In this document: one piece after another, positions 28,619 to 38,300 of the stretch
Layout: each line of letters opens with the position of its first letter
Numbering within the stretch: the stretch's first letter is position 1
DNA from: Bartonella taylorii
GTDB taxonomy: Bacteria > Pseudomonadota > Alphaproteobacteria > Rhizobiales > Rhizobiaceae
Assembly (NCBI RefSeq): GCF_023920105.1
Contig: NZ_CP083693.1
Location: forward strand, 1,691,001 to 1,755,000
DNA: 64,000 nucleotides
Reading direction: 5' to 3'
Translations under genes and position numbers: made by a program
The notes under the pieces: model-generated
Told to the model about the DNA's origin: nothing
The model's input: the letters and a program-made list of their open reading frames with translations, nothing else
Database searches by the model: none

Positions 28619-29497
28619 ATGACAAAGACACCTTATAAACAAAAATTTCCTCAGTTTACCGCATTTATCCAGCAAAAGCTTCGTAGTTCCCTTTTACATA
28701 CAATTCGCAGCTATTCTCGTCATCGATCAGAGATAATCAATCAGAACAATAACTATGATCTTACTGTTGCTTCCTATAATGTTCATAAATGCGTAGGTGT
28801 TGATAAAATTTTTAATCCTGCGCGTATTGTACGTGTTATTGCTGAATTACGCGTTGATATTCTTGCCCTTCAAGAAGCAGACAAACGTTTTGGTGAACGC
28901 ATTGGCTTGATTGATCTTCAACTATTAAAGGCCGAAACAGGTCTGATTCCAGTGCCCCTGAATACCATGTCACCTCAAGGGCATGGCTGGCATGGTAACG
29001 CTCTTTTTTTGCGAAAAGGACATGTACGCGATATCTTACAAGTCACTCTTCCTGGTATTGAACCACGTGGTGCTGTGATTGTAGAGTTTGAAATGGAAGT
29101 AGGCCTTATACGTATTATTGCCGCTCATTTTGGCTTATTACGCCATTCTCGTAATCAACAAACAAAAACGCTCCTTGCACTTCTGCAAAAACGCCCCCTT
29201 ATGCCTACACTCCTCGTTGGGGATTTTAATGAATGGCGGATGGGAAAAGGCTCTTCTTTAAATCATTTCTCTCCCTATTTTGATAGCACACTTGGAACTG
29301 TACCAAGCTTTCCTTCTCGCTTTCCCTTTTTGGCTCTTGATAGAATTCTTGCTTTTCCCCATCAATTGCTGACAAATATTGAAAACCATCATTCACCACT
29401 TGCACGTATTGCTTCAGATCATTTGCCTATCAAAGCTTATCTTGACCTTGCCAATGCAATGACCATTCTTAAAAACAAAATAAGCGAAAAAGGCTAA
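28619..29497 (+). CDS. Endonuclease/exonuclease/phosphatase family protein
   Basis: A 292-residue protein of the EEP (DNase I-like) superfamily. The metal and catalytic motifs are in order: SYNVHKCVG, ILALQEADKRFG (metal-binding Glu), GHGWHGNALF, AAHFGLLRHSR (catalytic His), LVGDFNEWR and ASDHLPIKAYL (final Asp-His). No signal peptide is clear, so it is probably cytoplasmic. The substrate (nucleic acid, phospholipid or inositol phosphate) cannot be assigned. Its stop overlaps the convergent polA stop by 4 bp. Confidence 0.82.
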   Translation: MTKTPYKQKFPQFTAFIQQKLRSSLLHTIRSYSRHRSEIINQNNNYDLTVASYNVHKCVGVDKIFNPARIVRVIAELRVDILALQEADKRFGERIGLIDLQLLKAETGLIPVPLNTMSPQGHGWHGNALFLRKGHVRDILQVTLPGIEPRGAVIVEFEMEVGLIRIIAAHFGLLRHSRNQQTKTLLALLQKRPLMPTLLVGDFNEWRMGKGSSLNHFSPYFDSTLGTVPSFPSRFPFLALDRILAFPHQLLTNIENHHSPLARIASDHLPIKAYLDLANAMTILKNKISEKG

Positions 29498-32400
29498 TGT
29501 GCCTCATCCCAATTTTGAGCAACCATTACTTTTACTTCAAGTGGTACAGACAAAGAAAAAACCGGCATTGTAGCATTTTCCATAACCTTTTTAACAACAG
29601 CCATGGTTTTTTCACTTTCGTCTTCTGGTACCTCAAAAATGAGTTCATCATGCACTTGTAGCAGCATCTTTGCCGATAGTTTTTCTTTTTCCAAAGCTTC
29701 TCCCATTTGAATCATGGCACGACGAATAATATCCGCTGCTGATCCTTGAATCGGTGCATTGATAGCAGCACGTTCATTAAAAGAACGAACTTGTAGATTA
29801 GCTGCTTTTATTTCCGGATAATGGATACGGCGTCCAAAAATGGTCTCTACATAACCATTTTGGCGTACAAATGTTTTAGTCGTCTCCATATAGTCTTTAA
29901 TTCCCGGAAATCTTTCAAAATAAAGTTGAATATAACGCCCAGCTTCCTGCCGTGAAAGACCCAATTGATTGGCTAATCCAAAGGCTGAAATGCCATAAAT
30001 AATGCCAAAATTAATCGCTTTTGCACGTCGTCGTATATCTGAGTGCATTCCCTCTATAGGAACCTCAAACATTTGCGATGCCGTTATAGCGTGAATATCC
30101 TGACCTTGGGAAAAAGCTTTCTTTAACGCCGTAATGTCGGCAATATGTGCAAGAATGCGCAATTCAATCTGGCTATAATCAGCCGATAGTAGCACATGTC
30201 CTTTTGGAGCGATGAAAGCCGTGCGTATTTTACGCCCTTCAGCAGTCCGCACTGGAATATTTTGTAAATTGGGATCTGATGATGACAACCGCCCCGTTGA
30301 TGTTGTTGCCAAAGAATAATTGGTATGAACACGCCCTGTTTTTGGTAAAATGTAAGAAGGTAGAGCATCTGCATAAGTGGATTTTAGCTTTGCAAGTTGA
30401 CGCCAATCAATAATTTTACGAGGTAAAATATGACCTTCAGCAGCTAACTCCTCTAAGGTCTGCGCAGAGGTTGACCACTGTCCACCCTTGGTTTTAGCAC
30501 CTCCAGGTAATCCCATTTTGCCAAAAAGGATATCACCCAATTGCTTTGGCGAGGAAAGATTAAACTTTTCATCAGCCAACTGATAAATTTCCTCTTCTAG
30601 AAGAAAAGCAGCCTGCGCTAATTCTCCTGAAAGACGCAATAAAATCTGTCGATCAACAAGAATTCCGCGTTCTTCCATTCTTGCAAGAACTTCTACCAGT
30701 GGTCGATCAAGACGTTCATAAATTTTTGTCATCCCTTGCGCTACAAGTTGCGGTTTTAAAACTTGCCACAAACGCAGTGTTACATCAGCATCCTCTGCTG
30801 CATAAAGAGTTGCCTGTTTTAAATCCACTTGCGCAAAAGAAGTTATCTTTTTTCCGTTATACGTTAGATCTTTGTAAGCAATCGGTTTATGTCCAAGCCA
30901 ACGCTCAGATAAATCGTCCATATTATGTGTTAGTGTTCCTGTATCTAAAACATATGATAAAAGCATGGTGTCATCAAAAGAGCGTATCACAATGCCGTAT
31001 TGCTTCATCACCAACCAATCATATTTTATATTCTGACCAATTTTTAACACCGACTGGTCTTCTAATATCGGCTTTAAAAGTGCCAAAGCTTTTTGTACCT
31101 CAATCTGCTTGACAATGCGCCCACCGCCTAAAAGATTATCTCCTCCTTCAATATGTTCAAGGGGTACATAAGCAGCTTCTCCAGGCTGTAATGCCAATGA
31201 AAAACCAACAAGCTTTGCTTGCAGTGGATCAAGAGAAGTGGTTTCAGTATCAAAAGCAAAGAAGCCTTGCTCTTGTATTTTTGACAACCATTTTTTCAAG
31301 ATTTCTTCATCAAGAATAGTCGTATAGGTATCTCTTGTAATTTTTTGGGTAAGAGCTTGATCTTTACGTTTTTGTGCTAAACATTGTGGAGAATTTTCAG
31401 AAAAATCATGAAAAGATGCTCCCTCAACTTTTTTAACATAAAAATCACGCCCATGGGCGGGTTTTTCCCACTCAACATTTATATCGAGTGCATCAATAAT
31501 TGCTGCGTCACATTCTGTTGTCGCTGCTACACGACGTGTTAATGTCGTAAATTCCATCGCTTTAAGAAAAGCGATTAAGCGTGGACCATCTTGTGATTCT
31601 AAAACAAAATCATCTAAATTATTATCTACAGGTACATCTGTTTTAAGCCGAACGAGTTCGCGAGAAATTTTTGCTTGTTCACTATAAATTTGAATATTTT
31701 CACGTCGTTTTGTTTGTTTAACTTCTGTCACTCGCTGTAACAAAAAATCAAGAGAATCAAATTGATCTAACAATTGGGCTGCAATTTTGGGACCAATGCC
31801 CGGAATTCCTGGAACATTATCTGTCGGATCTCCAATCAAAGCCTGCAAATCGACCATTTTTTCAGGAACTACACCCCATTTCTCTATAACCTCAGAAATA
31901 CCGATATGCTTATCTTTCATTCCATCATATAAAGATACATGCGTATTTACTAATTGCATAAGATCTTTATCAGAAGAGATAATCGTTGTTTTTGCCCCAA
32001 TCTTTGTTGCCAGTGTTGCATAGGTAGCAATTAAATCATCCGCTTCAAATCCTTCCTTTTCGATACAAGGCAAATTAAAAGCCCTTGTTGCTTGGCGTAT
32101 TAGAGTAAATTGAGGAATAAGATCTTCAGGAGGTGTCTCTCGATTAGCTTTATATTGTGGATAAATTTGTTTCCGAAATGTATCGGATGAATAGTCAAAA
32201 ATAACAGCAAAATGCGTTGGAACAACGCCGGTAGCTGTATTACGGGCATCACAGAGCAATTTCCACAGCATATTACAAAAACCAGCTACAGCTCCCACAG
32301 GAAGCCCATCCTTTTTACGCTTTAAAGGTGGCAAAGCGTAGTAAGCACGAAAAATATAACCCGATCCATCAACCAAAAAAAGATGATCTGTTGCTTTCAT
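29494..32400 (-). CDS. polA: DNA polymerase I
   Basis: A 968-residue repair and Okazaki-fragment polymerase. It has the 5'-3' exonuclease domain (about 1-310; EGFEADDLIATYA, GIPGIGPKIA), an intact 3'-5' proofreading domain (FAFDTETTSLDP, KIGQNIKYDWLVM, YAAEDADVTLRLW) and the family A polymerase domain (DYSQIELRILAHI, RRAKAINFGIIYG, QVHDELIFEVP). All catalytic acidic residues appear present. The frame opens 11 codons earlier, but the ATG at 32400 gives the usual MKATDHLFLVDGSGYIFRAY start. Confidence 0.96.
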   Translation of the reverse strand: MKATDHLFLVDGSGYIFRAYYALPPLKRKKDGLPVGAVAGFCNMLWKLLCDARNTATGVVPTHFAVIFDYSSDTFRKQIYPQYKANRETPPEDLIPQFTLIRQATRAFNLPCIEKEGFEADDLIATYATLATKIGAKTTIISSDKDLMQLVNTHVSLYDGMKDKHIGISEVIEKWGVVPEKMVDLQALIGDPTDNVPGIPGIGPKIAAQLLDQFDSLDFLLQRVTEVKQTKRRENIQIYSEQAKISRELVRLKTDVPVDNNLDDFVLESQDGPRLIAFLKAMEFTTLTRRVAATTECDAAIIDALDINVEWEKPAHGRDFYVKKVEGASFHDFSENSPQCLAQKRKDQALTQKITRDTYTTILDEEILKKWLSKIQEQGFFAFDTETTSLDPLQAKLVGFSLALQPGEAAYVPLEHIEGGDNLLGGGRIVKQIEVQKALALLKPILEDQSVLKIGQNIKYDWLVMKQYGIVIRSFDDTMLLSYVLDTGTLTHNMDDLSERWLGHKPIAYKDLTYNGKKITSFAQVDLKQATLYAAEDADVTLRLWQVLKPQLVAQGMTKIYERLDRPLVEVLARMEERGILVDRQILLRLSGELAQAAFLLEEEIYQLADEKFNLSSPKQLGDILFGKMGLPGGAKTKGGQWSTSAQTLEELAAEGHILPRKIIDWRQLAKLKSTYADALPSYILPKTGRVHTNYSLATTSTGRLSSSDPNLQNIPVRTAEGRKIRTAFIAPKGHVLLSADYSQIELRILAHIADITALKKAFSQGQDIHAITASQMFEVPIEGMHSDIRRRAKAINFGIIYGISAFGLANQLGLSRQEAGRYIQLYFERFPGIKDYMETTKTFVRQNGYVETIFGRRIHYPEIKAANLQVRSFNERAAINAPIQGSAADIIRRAMIQMGEALEKEKLSAKMLLQVHDELIFEVPEDESEKTMAVVKKVMENATMPVFSLSVPLEVKVMVAQNWDEAH

Positions 32401-32538
32401 GACAATTTCATTTCTCCATTTCAAAAAAAACATTCACTTTTATATATTTTTTTCACTCTCATTTTTAAAATTTATCAATCTGCCTCTAAAAAGCCATTTT
32501 TTCTTTTCATAAAGCATGAAGTCGTTACGGCTTATGTT

Positions 32539-32670
32539 TAGTACCTAGAGCTTTTCTTTGCTGTTACAGGATATAATAGCTTTCATTTTGCTCCTCCTAT
32601 GATAGCTGAGGTACTATGTAGCGACAGGGTCGTTGTGGTGTTCCCCTCCCCACAACGACCGTATTTTTTT
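32539..32670 (+). ncRNA. Candidate trans-acting small RNA with two anti-Shine-Dalgarno-like stretches
   Basis: The polA-dnaQ gap holds a + strand intrinsic terminator although both neighbouring genes read leftwards: an 11-bp stem (32628-32638 with 32650-32660) followed by GTATTTTTTT. Upstream, TAGTACCT (32539-32546) pairs with AGGTACTA (32609-32616), with an inner AGCT/AGCT pair. CTCCTCC (32591-32597) and CCCCTCC in the terminator loop (32643-32649) resemble the anti-SD loops of alphaproteobacterial sRNAs such as AbcR/alpha-r15 and alpha-r14. I recall AbcR genes lying beside polA in Sinorhizobium, which makes that family a tentative name. A TATAAT at 32572-32577 would put the 5' end near 32584 instead and give a transcript of about 87 nt, so the 5' end is open. 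Confidence 0.65.
32628..32670 (+). terminator. Intrinsic terminator pointing rightwards in the polA-dnaQ gap
   Basis: GGTCGTTGTGG pairs perfectly with CCACAACGACC around an 11-nt pyrimidine-rich loop, and a run of seven T follows on the + strand. It cannot serve polA or dnaQ, which are on the - strand and lack a T-tract on their side of the stem. It therefore marks a + transcript ending here. Confidence 0.85.
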
Positions 32671-32742
32671 GAGGAACACACTTCTAGAGGCTCTGTTCTT
32701 CCTAGGCTTTCAAATAACTTTTTCAGGAAAAAGATGGTCGAG

Positions 32743-33450
32743 TTATTCAGGAACTTCAAAGTCATTCCACAGAGCTTTTTTACCCATTTTATTGATAAAA
32801 TCAGCATGCATACTTCTTTCTTGTGCACTTAGTCTTGAAGGTAAAGGCTGTGGGCGAAATTTAACTGCGTAGAGGGCATCTTTGTCATTTTGAGTATCCT
32901 CATCAATGCTCTCCCTGTTATCAAAACCCAATACGCCCTGCTTTCCACCAATGAGTTCAATATAAACATCGGCAAGAATCTCCGCATCAAGCAAAGCACC
33001 GTGAAGAACACGATGGCTATTATCAATTCCAAAGCGTTTGCACAAAACATCAAGAGAATTAGGGCCCATGGGAAATTTACGCCGCGCCATAGCCAATGTA
33101 TCAAGAATGTTATCAACGCTGATAAGTGGTTTATTCACTCGTTCTAATTCTGCATTAAGAAAGCCAATATCAAAACTCGCATTATGCGCAATCATTGTTG
33201 CGCCATTAATAAATTCCAAAAACTCATCAGCAATATCACTAAAGATTTTTTCATTCTTTAATCGTTCATTGGTCAATCCATGAATTGCTACAACTTCATC
33301 AGGAATAATAACGCCTTGCGGATTCAAATAAACATGGAATCGGTGTCCTGTAAGATAACGATCAATCATCTCTACACAACCGATTTCGATTATGCGATCT
33401 TTCTCTTTATCTAAACCTGTTGTTTCTGTATCAAAAACAATTTCACGCAT
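32743..33450 (-). CDS. dnaQ: DNA polymerase III subunit epsilon (proofreading exonuclease)
   Basis: A 235-residue 3'-5' exonuclease that proofreads for the replicative polymerase. The DEDDh motifs are intact: FDTETTGLD (residues 6-14), AHNASFDIGFLN (near 98) and HGALLDAEILADVY (near 157). The C-terminal tail (about 185-235) is where the DnaE contact would be. It is last in the ppsR-maf-aroE-coaE-dnaQ group, 4 bp after coaE. Confidence 0.95.
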   Translation of the reverse strand: MREIVFDTETTGLDKEKDRIIEIGCVEMIDRYLTGHRFHVYLNPQGVIIPDEVVAIHGLTNERLKNEKIFSDIADEFLEFINGATMIAHNASFDIGFLNAELERVNKPLISVDNILDTLAMARRKFPMGPNSLDVLCKRFGIDNSHRVLHGALLDAEILADVYIELIGGKQGVLGFDNRESIDEDTQNDKDALYAVKFRPQPLPSRLSAQERSMHADFINKMGKKALWNDFEVPE

Positions 33451-33454
33451 TATT

Positions 33455-34042
33455 TTACTTCTTTAGCAAACTTTTTATCAGGCAAAAAACTTGTTGACGT
33501 GTATTCTCTAAATTTTTTCCTGTATCAATAATAAAATCAGCACGTTCTCGCTTTTTTTCATCAGACATTTGTCTAGCATTGATCAAGGCAAATTTTTTTT
33601 TATTCATATTTGGACGAATCATTACACGCTTTTTTTGTATTGCTCGTGGAGCAGAGACAACAACTACACTGTCTACACGTTTTTCACTCTTCGTTTCAAA
33701 AAGAAGTGGAATATCAAGAACAACTAATTTTTCTCCTTTTTGGCGCGCTGTATCAATAAACTCTTTTTCTTTTTTTTTGACTAAAGGATGAATTATTTTT
33801 TCTAATGTTTGTAATTGTTCATTATTGTTCATCAAAATTTCAGAAAGCTTTAGGCGATTAACTTTACCATTTTCAATAACAGTAGGGAATGTACGTGCTA
33901 TGAGTGATAAAGTTGGTTCACTCTCGTAAAGTTTGTGTACCGCTTCATCAGCATTAAAAACAGAAATACCAGCTTGTTTGAAAAAATCAGCAACTGTTGA
34001 TTTTCCCATAGCAATTGATCCAGTAAGTCCTATGATTTTCAT
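33455..34042 (-). CDS. coaE: Dephospho-CoA kinase
   Basis: A 195-residue enzyme that phosphorylates the 3'-hydroxyl of dephospho-CoA with ATP, the last step of coenzyme A synthesis. The P-loop is GSIAMGKST (residues 8-16). [10 protein letters not shown] and the lid-like [18 protein letters not shown] are present. Length is normal. Its start overlaps the aroE stop by 4 bp. Confidence 0.94.
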   Translation of the reverse strand: MKIIGLTGSIAMGKSTVADFFKQAGISVFNADEAVHKLYESEPTLSLIARTFPTVIENGKVNRLKLSEILMNNNEQLQTLEKIIHPLVKKKEKEFIDTARQKGEKLVVLDIPLLFETKSEKRVDSVVVVSAPRAIQKKRVMIRPNMNKKKFALINARQMSDEKKRERADFIIDTGKNLENTRQQVFCLIKSLLKK

Positions 34043-34920
34043 TCCTTTTCTTCACCCATGTCCTCTAAAATTGCTGCTCGTAACGCCTTTGTAACCTGTG
34101 GTCTTATTCCAAACCATCGTTCAAAACCAGGGACAGCTTGATGTAAAAGCATACCAAGTCCATCTACTATCCTTAAACCATGTGCTTTTGCTTGTTGTAA
34201 AAAAGGCGTTATCAATGGTGTATAAACAATATCTGTTACCAACGCTGATGTTTTTGTTTTATGAAAATCGCAAAAAAAAGAAACACCTTTATTCTCGTGT
34301 GGATTTGTCATCCCCACAGAAGTCGTGTTGACAATTAAATCAGCTTGGTAAAGTATTTCACTAGAACAGTGCCAATCATGGGCTTTAACAGGTTTTCCAA
34401 AATGTTCGGCTAAATCATCTGCCCGTTTTTTTGTACGATTAGCCAAGAAAATACGTTCAAATCCACGCTCCTTTAAAGCATATAAGATTGCACGTGCAGC
34501 ACCACCAGCACCAAAAACAAGAGCTGTCTCCCCAACCCAATCAGAAATAGAATCATCAAGATTAGCACTGAAACCATAAGCATCAGTATTTGTGGCACAA
34601 AGTTTATCCCTTTCATACCATAGTGTATTAGCAGCACCAATCATTGTTGCTACATCATCTTTATAATTAGCTAAATGAAAAGCTTTCTGTTTATGTGGCA
34701 GAGTAACATTACCCCCACAAAAACCCCTCTTTTGTATAGATACAAGAAAATCACTAAATTTTTCAGATGTTACTTCTTGTGCTAGATATTCGCCTTGTAA
34801 ATTATATTGTTTAAGCCAAAAATTGTGAATTTTTGGCGACTTTGAATGATGAATAGGAGTGCCAACAACAAAAGCGCGTGGATAAATTATTTTTTCGCGT
34901 TTTATTGTAAAGTTAACCAT
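34039..34920 (-). CDS. aroE: Shikimate dehydrogenase (NADP+)
   Basis: A 293-residue enzyme that reduces 3-dehydroshikimate to shikimate in the aromatic amino-acid pathway. The substrate site [12 protein letters not shown], the catalytic [11 protein letters not shown], the dinucleotide motif [13 protein letters not shown] and VNTTSVGM are present. A TTG one codon earlier (34923) is possible, but the ATG at 34920 is preferred. It overlaps the maf 3' end by 8 bp and coaE by 4 bp. Confidence 0.93.
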   Translation of the reverse strand: MVNFTIKREKIIYPRAFVVGTPIHHSKSPKIHNFWLKQYNLQGEYLAQEVTSEKFSDFLVSIQKRGFCGGNVTLPHKQKAFHLANYKDDVATMIGAANTLWYERDKLCATNTDAYGFSANLDDSISDWVGETALVFGAGGAARAILYALKERGFERIFLANRTKKRADDLAEHFGKPVKAHDWHCSSEILYQADLIVNTTSVGMTNPHENKGVSFFCDFHKTKTSALVTDIVYTPLITPFLQQAKAHGLRIVDGLGMLLHQAVPGFERWFGIRPQVTKALRAAILEDMGEEKE

Positions 34921-35509
34921 CAATAATTCCCAAATGACGTAATTTTGCTAATAAAGGTAACAAAGGTAAACCAATAATAGTAAAAAAATCTCCATCAATT
35001 TTTTCAAAAAGATGGATTCCTTCCCCTTCAATTTGATAAACTCCCACGCTGTTAAAAACAGCTGTTCCCACACGAGCTAAATAACGTTCAATAAATTCTG
35101 ATGAAAGAGGACGTACTAACATATACGCACTAAAAGCTTCCACCCAAATTTCTTGGCCATTCTGAAATAAAGCTACTGCACTATGAAGAGCATGGGTTTT
35201 TCCTGATAGATCAGATAAACGTTGATGTGCTTCCTTGCTACTTGTGACTTTGTGAAAAACCTGTCCTTCCAAATCAAGTACTTGATCACAACCAATGACC
35301 AAAGCATGAGGAAAGCGATCAGAAACATTTTTTGCCTTTTCACTTGCAAGAAAACAACTGAGTTCTTTAGGAGTCTTTGTTTTTCCTATTTTTTCTACTT
35401 CTCTTTCATCAAAAGAAGCTCCTTCAATTAAAAAATTTAAACCTGCTTTTTTCAATAATTGCGCACGATAGGAACTAAGGGATGCTAAGATTAAAGTATC
35501 TGCTAGCAT
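34913..35509 (-). CDS. maf: Maf-family nucleoside triphosphate pyrophosphatase
   Basis: A 198-residue house-cleaning enzyme of the Maf/YhdE/YceF family that hydrolyses dTTP, UTP or modified nucleotides to monophosphates. It opens with [16 protein letters not shown], the family's S/T-R-R/A binding loop, and carries the catalytic-acid segment [14 protein letters not shown]. Which nucleotide it prefers is not clear from sequence. It lies between ppsR and aroE as in other Rhizobiales. Confidence 0.9.
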   Translation of the reverse strand: MLADTLILASLSSYRAQLLKKAGLNFLIEGASFDEREVEKIGKTKTPKELSCFLASEKAKNVSDRFPHALVIGCDQVLDLEGQVFHKVTSSKEAHQRLSDLSGKTHALHSAVALFQNGQEIWVEAFSAYMLVRPLSSEFIERYLARVGTAVFNSVGVYQIEGEGIHLFEKIDGDFFTIIGLPLLPLLAKLRHLGIIDG

Positions 35510-35521
35510 GAGAGTCTTCTT

Positions 35522-36346
35522 TTATTTTCCTTCACGAAATCGCGATAAAAGTTCAAATATAGCTGCAGCCGTTTCTTCAATAGAACGTCTTGTGACATCA
35601 ATAATAGGCCAACCAAAACGTTCACAAATACGTTTTGCATAAGTCAATTCTTCAGCTATACTGATACGGTTTGTATAACTTTCAAGGGCAAAACTATTCC
35701 CCAAATCCCGATTTTGACGAATATGTGAAATTCTTTCAGCTGAAGCTATTAAACCAATAATCAAAGCATTTTTTGCTTCCAAAAGGGCTTCTGGTAAACC
35801 AATATTCGGAATAAGAGGAACGTTAGCTGTTTTAATTCCACGATTTGCTAAATAAATACTTGTAGGCGTTTTAGAAGTTCTCGATATTCCTACAAGTATC
35901 ACATCCGCATCCGATAAATCATTGGAAGACTGTCCATCATCATGCTCTATTGTAAAATCAAGTGCTTCAATACGGCGAAAATAATCTGCATTGAGATCAT
36001 GTTGCGCACTCGCACGTAAATTGGTCGGCATTCCAAGATATGTCTGAAAAGCATCTAGAACAGGATGCAGTATGTCAATACAGGGAACTTTTATTTTTTC
36101 ACATTTTTTCCTAAGAAGGAGTTTTATTTTTTTATCAATGATTGTGTAAAGAACAATACCCGGCTCTTGCTGTATTTCATTAAGAGCTCTCTCCAACTGT
36201 GTTTCATTACGAATCATCGGATAAATATGCTCTATTACTTGGCTCATTGTGTATTGTGAAGCAACAGCTCTACCAACAGAAATTAATGTCTCTCCTGTTG
36301 CATCAGAAAGCATATGTAAATGAAAGGATTTTTTTTCTTTTGTCAC
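35522..36346 (-). CDS. ppsR: Pyruvate,water dikinase / pyruvate phosphate dikinase regulatory protein (DUF299)
   Basis: A 274-residue bifunctional kinase/phosphorylase that switches PEP synthase or pyruvate phosphate dikinase on and off by ADP-dependent phosphorylation and Pi-dependent dephosphorylation. It has HMLSDATGETL near the N-terminus and the P-loop-like VGISRTSKTPTSIYLANRG near residue 153. Which dikinase it controls is not visible in this window. It is first in the leftward cluster, bordering the inferred replication origin. Confidence 0.9.
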   Translation of the reverse strand: MTKEKKSFHLHMLSDATGETLISVGRAVASQYTMSQVIEHIYPMIRNETQLERALNEIQQEPGIVLYTIIDKKIKLLLRKKCEKIKVPCIDILHPVLDAFQTYLGMPTNLRASAQHDLNADYFRRIEALDFTIEHDDGQSSNDLSDADVILVGISRTSKTPTSIYLANRGIKTANVPLIPNIGLPEALLEAKNALIIGLIASAERISHIRQNRDLGNSFALESYTNRISIAEELTYAKRICERFGWPIIDVTRRSIEETAAAIFELLSRFREGK

Positions 36347-37001
36347 AAAAATTTTAACTCCTTGTTAACAAATGTGCATATACCCCGAGTTTTTTTATAA
36401 AATTAAAATTTAGGAAAAATTTTCCATTATTATGCACAAATTGAACAGTTGTGATAATTTAAATCCTCTTATGAGAGAAAAACGAGGATAATACCTTCAA
36501 AATAATGTTTTACTTCTTTTTTTTCCATTTTCTTTTGTGGATAAAATAGAGGATAAATAAAGTATAAATAGTAATCCACATTAAACACAGGTTTAAATAA
36601 GAAGAATCCTTCCTTTTAAAAATTTATTAATATAAAAAAATCTGGAAAAAATAAAAATAATTTTGAATAATAATTTATTAATGATACAAGTTAAATCCAA
36701 CCTTTTTTAGAATTATAAGATAAGTTTACTTTAATCTATGAATAATGATATTATTATATAATTTTCCTTAAATACTATTAAAATGTCTTATGAAATGACA
36801 CATTTTTGAGTGTTTTAATTTATATAAGCAATTTTTTTATAGAATTACTTAATTTTATATGAATATAGTTCATATAAATGGTGCTTGCAGATTAAAAAAA
36901 TTAAGTGTATAATGTGTTTTTCTTACAAGAATGTTCCATTCTCTAAAATTTCCGTAAATTAATTTAAGGATAATCTCCCGTCACTCTAAAGAGCATATTT
37001 C
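36347..37001. other. Inferred chromosomal replication origin (oriC)
   Basis: A 655-bp, very AT-rich gap with no gene. Four DnaA-box-like 9-mers cluster in its left part: TGTGCATAT (36373-36381, one mismatch), TTATGCACA (36430-36438), TGTGGATAA (36536-36544, exact reverse of TTATCCACA) and TAATCCACA (36572-36580, one mismatch). A run of almost pure A/T (about 36610-36950) follows and could be the unwinding element. Genes read away from it on both sides for about 7 kb. parAB and parS sites lie within 14 kb. In Sinorhizobium and Caulobacter the origin is next to hemE, and in rhizobia that is beside rho; hemE is absent here. Confidence 0.65.
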
Positions 37002-38267
37002 ATGCAAGAAATGAAACTACAAGAACTTAAAAGTAAAAATCCCGTTGAACTTGTCTCTTTTGCTGAAACATTGGAAGTTGAAAATGCTTCTCTGATGCGT
37101 AAACAGGAATTAATGTTCGCTATTTTGAAAAAACTTGCTTTGCAAGATGTAGAAATTATTGGCGAGGGCGTTGTTGAAGTTTTACAAGATGGATTTGGAT
37201 TTTTGCGGTCTGCTGATGCTAATTATCTTCCAGGACCTGATGATATTTATCTTTCTCCGGCACAAATTCAATCTTTTTCTTTGAAAACAGGGGATACCGT
37301 TGAAGGTCCTATACGAAGTCCAAAAGAGGGAGAACGTTATTTTGCTCTTCTTAAAATTAATACAATCAATTTTGAAGATCCTGAGAAAATTCGTTATAAA
37401 ATTCATTTTGATAATCTCACTCCCCTTTATTCTAATGAACGTTTTCAAATGGAAATACAAGATCCTACAGAGAAGGATATGTCATCACGGGTGATTGATT
37501 TAATATCACCTTTGGGAAAAGGGCAAAGAGGATTAATTGTAGCACCTCCGCGAACAGGAAAAACAGTTTTACTACAGAATATTGCTCATTCTATTACGAC
37601 TAATCATCCTGAATGTTATCTTATTGTTCTTTTAATAGATGAACGACCAGAAGAAGTTACTGATATGCAGCGTTCTGTACAAGGAGAAGTAGTTTCTTCT
37701 ACTTTTGATGAACCAGCAATTCGTCATGTGCAAGTAGCTGAGATGGTTATTGAAAAAGCAAAACGTCTTGTTGAATATGGGCGTGATGTCGTTATTCTTC
37801 TCGATTCTATTACACGTCTTGGACGTGCGTATAATACGGTTGTTCCTTCATCAGGTAAGGTTTTAACAGGTGGTGTAGATGCAAATGCGCTACAGCGTCC
37901 AAAGCGTTTTTTTGGTGCAGCACGTAACATTGAAGAAGGTGGATCTTTAACCATTATTGCAACGGCTTTGATTGATACTGGTAGTCGTATGGATGAGGTT
38001 ATTTTTGAAGAATTTAAAGGTACTGGTAATTCGGAAATTGTTCTTGATCGTAAAGTTGCTGATAAGCGAATTTTCCCAGCTATGGATATATTGAAGTCAG
38101 GAACACGTAAAGAAGAGCTTTTAGTAGCACGGCAAGATTTACATAAAATTTTTGTACTTCGTCGTATTTTGGCGCCTATGAATGTAACAGATGCAATTGA
38201 GTTTTTGATTGATAAATTAAAACAAACAAAAAACAATAGTGAATTCTTTGATTCAATGAATACGTAG
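37002..38267 (+). CDS. rho: Transcription termination factor Rho
   Basis: A 421-residue hexameric RNA helicase that ends untranslated transcripts. It has an N-terminal helix bundle, a cold-shock-like RNA-binding domain ([20 protein letters not shown], about 63-82), and a RecA-type ATPase with P-loop [11 protein letters not shown] near residue 183. The Q/R-loop region ([22 protein letters not shown]) is also present. It is first of the rightward rho-mnmE-mnmG-rsmG-parA-parB series. Confidence 0.97.
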   Translation: MQEMKLQELKSKNPVELVSFAETLEVENASLMRKQELMFAILKKLALQDVEIIGEGVVEVLQDGFGFLRSADANYLPGPDDIYLSPAQIQSFSLKTGDTVEGPIRSPKEGERYFALLKINTINFEDPEKIRYKIHFDNLTPLYSNERFQMEIQDPTEKDMSSRVIDLISPLGKGQRGLIVAPPRTGKTVLLQNIAHSITTNHPECYLIVLLIDERPEEVTDMQRSVQGEVVSSTFDEPAIRHVQVAEMVIEKAKRLVEYGRDVVILLDSITRLGRAYNTVVPSSGKVLTGGVDANALQRPKRFFGAARNIEEGGSLTIIATALIDTGSRMDEVIFEEFKGTGNSEIVLDRKVADKRIFPAMDILKSGTRKEELLVARQDLHKIFVLRRILAPMNVTDAIEFLIDKLKQTKNNSEFFDSMNT

Positions 38268-38300
38268 AAGTATTGGATTTTTTTGATTGGGATATATCCT

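Noticed and set aside
32583..32828. Overlapping frames on both strands across the polA-dnaQ gap
   Set aside because: They run over the terminator hairpin and into dnaQ, and show no conserved protein pattern. The RNA interpretation explains the region better.
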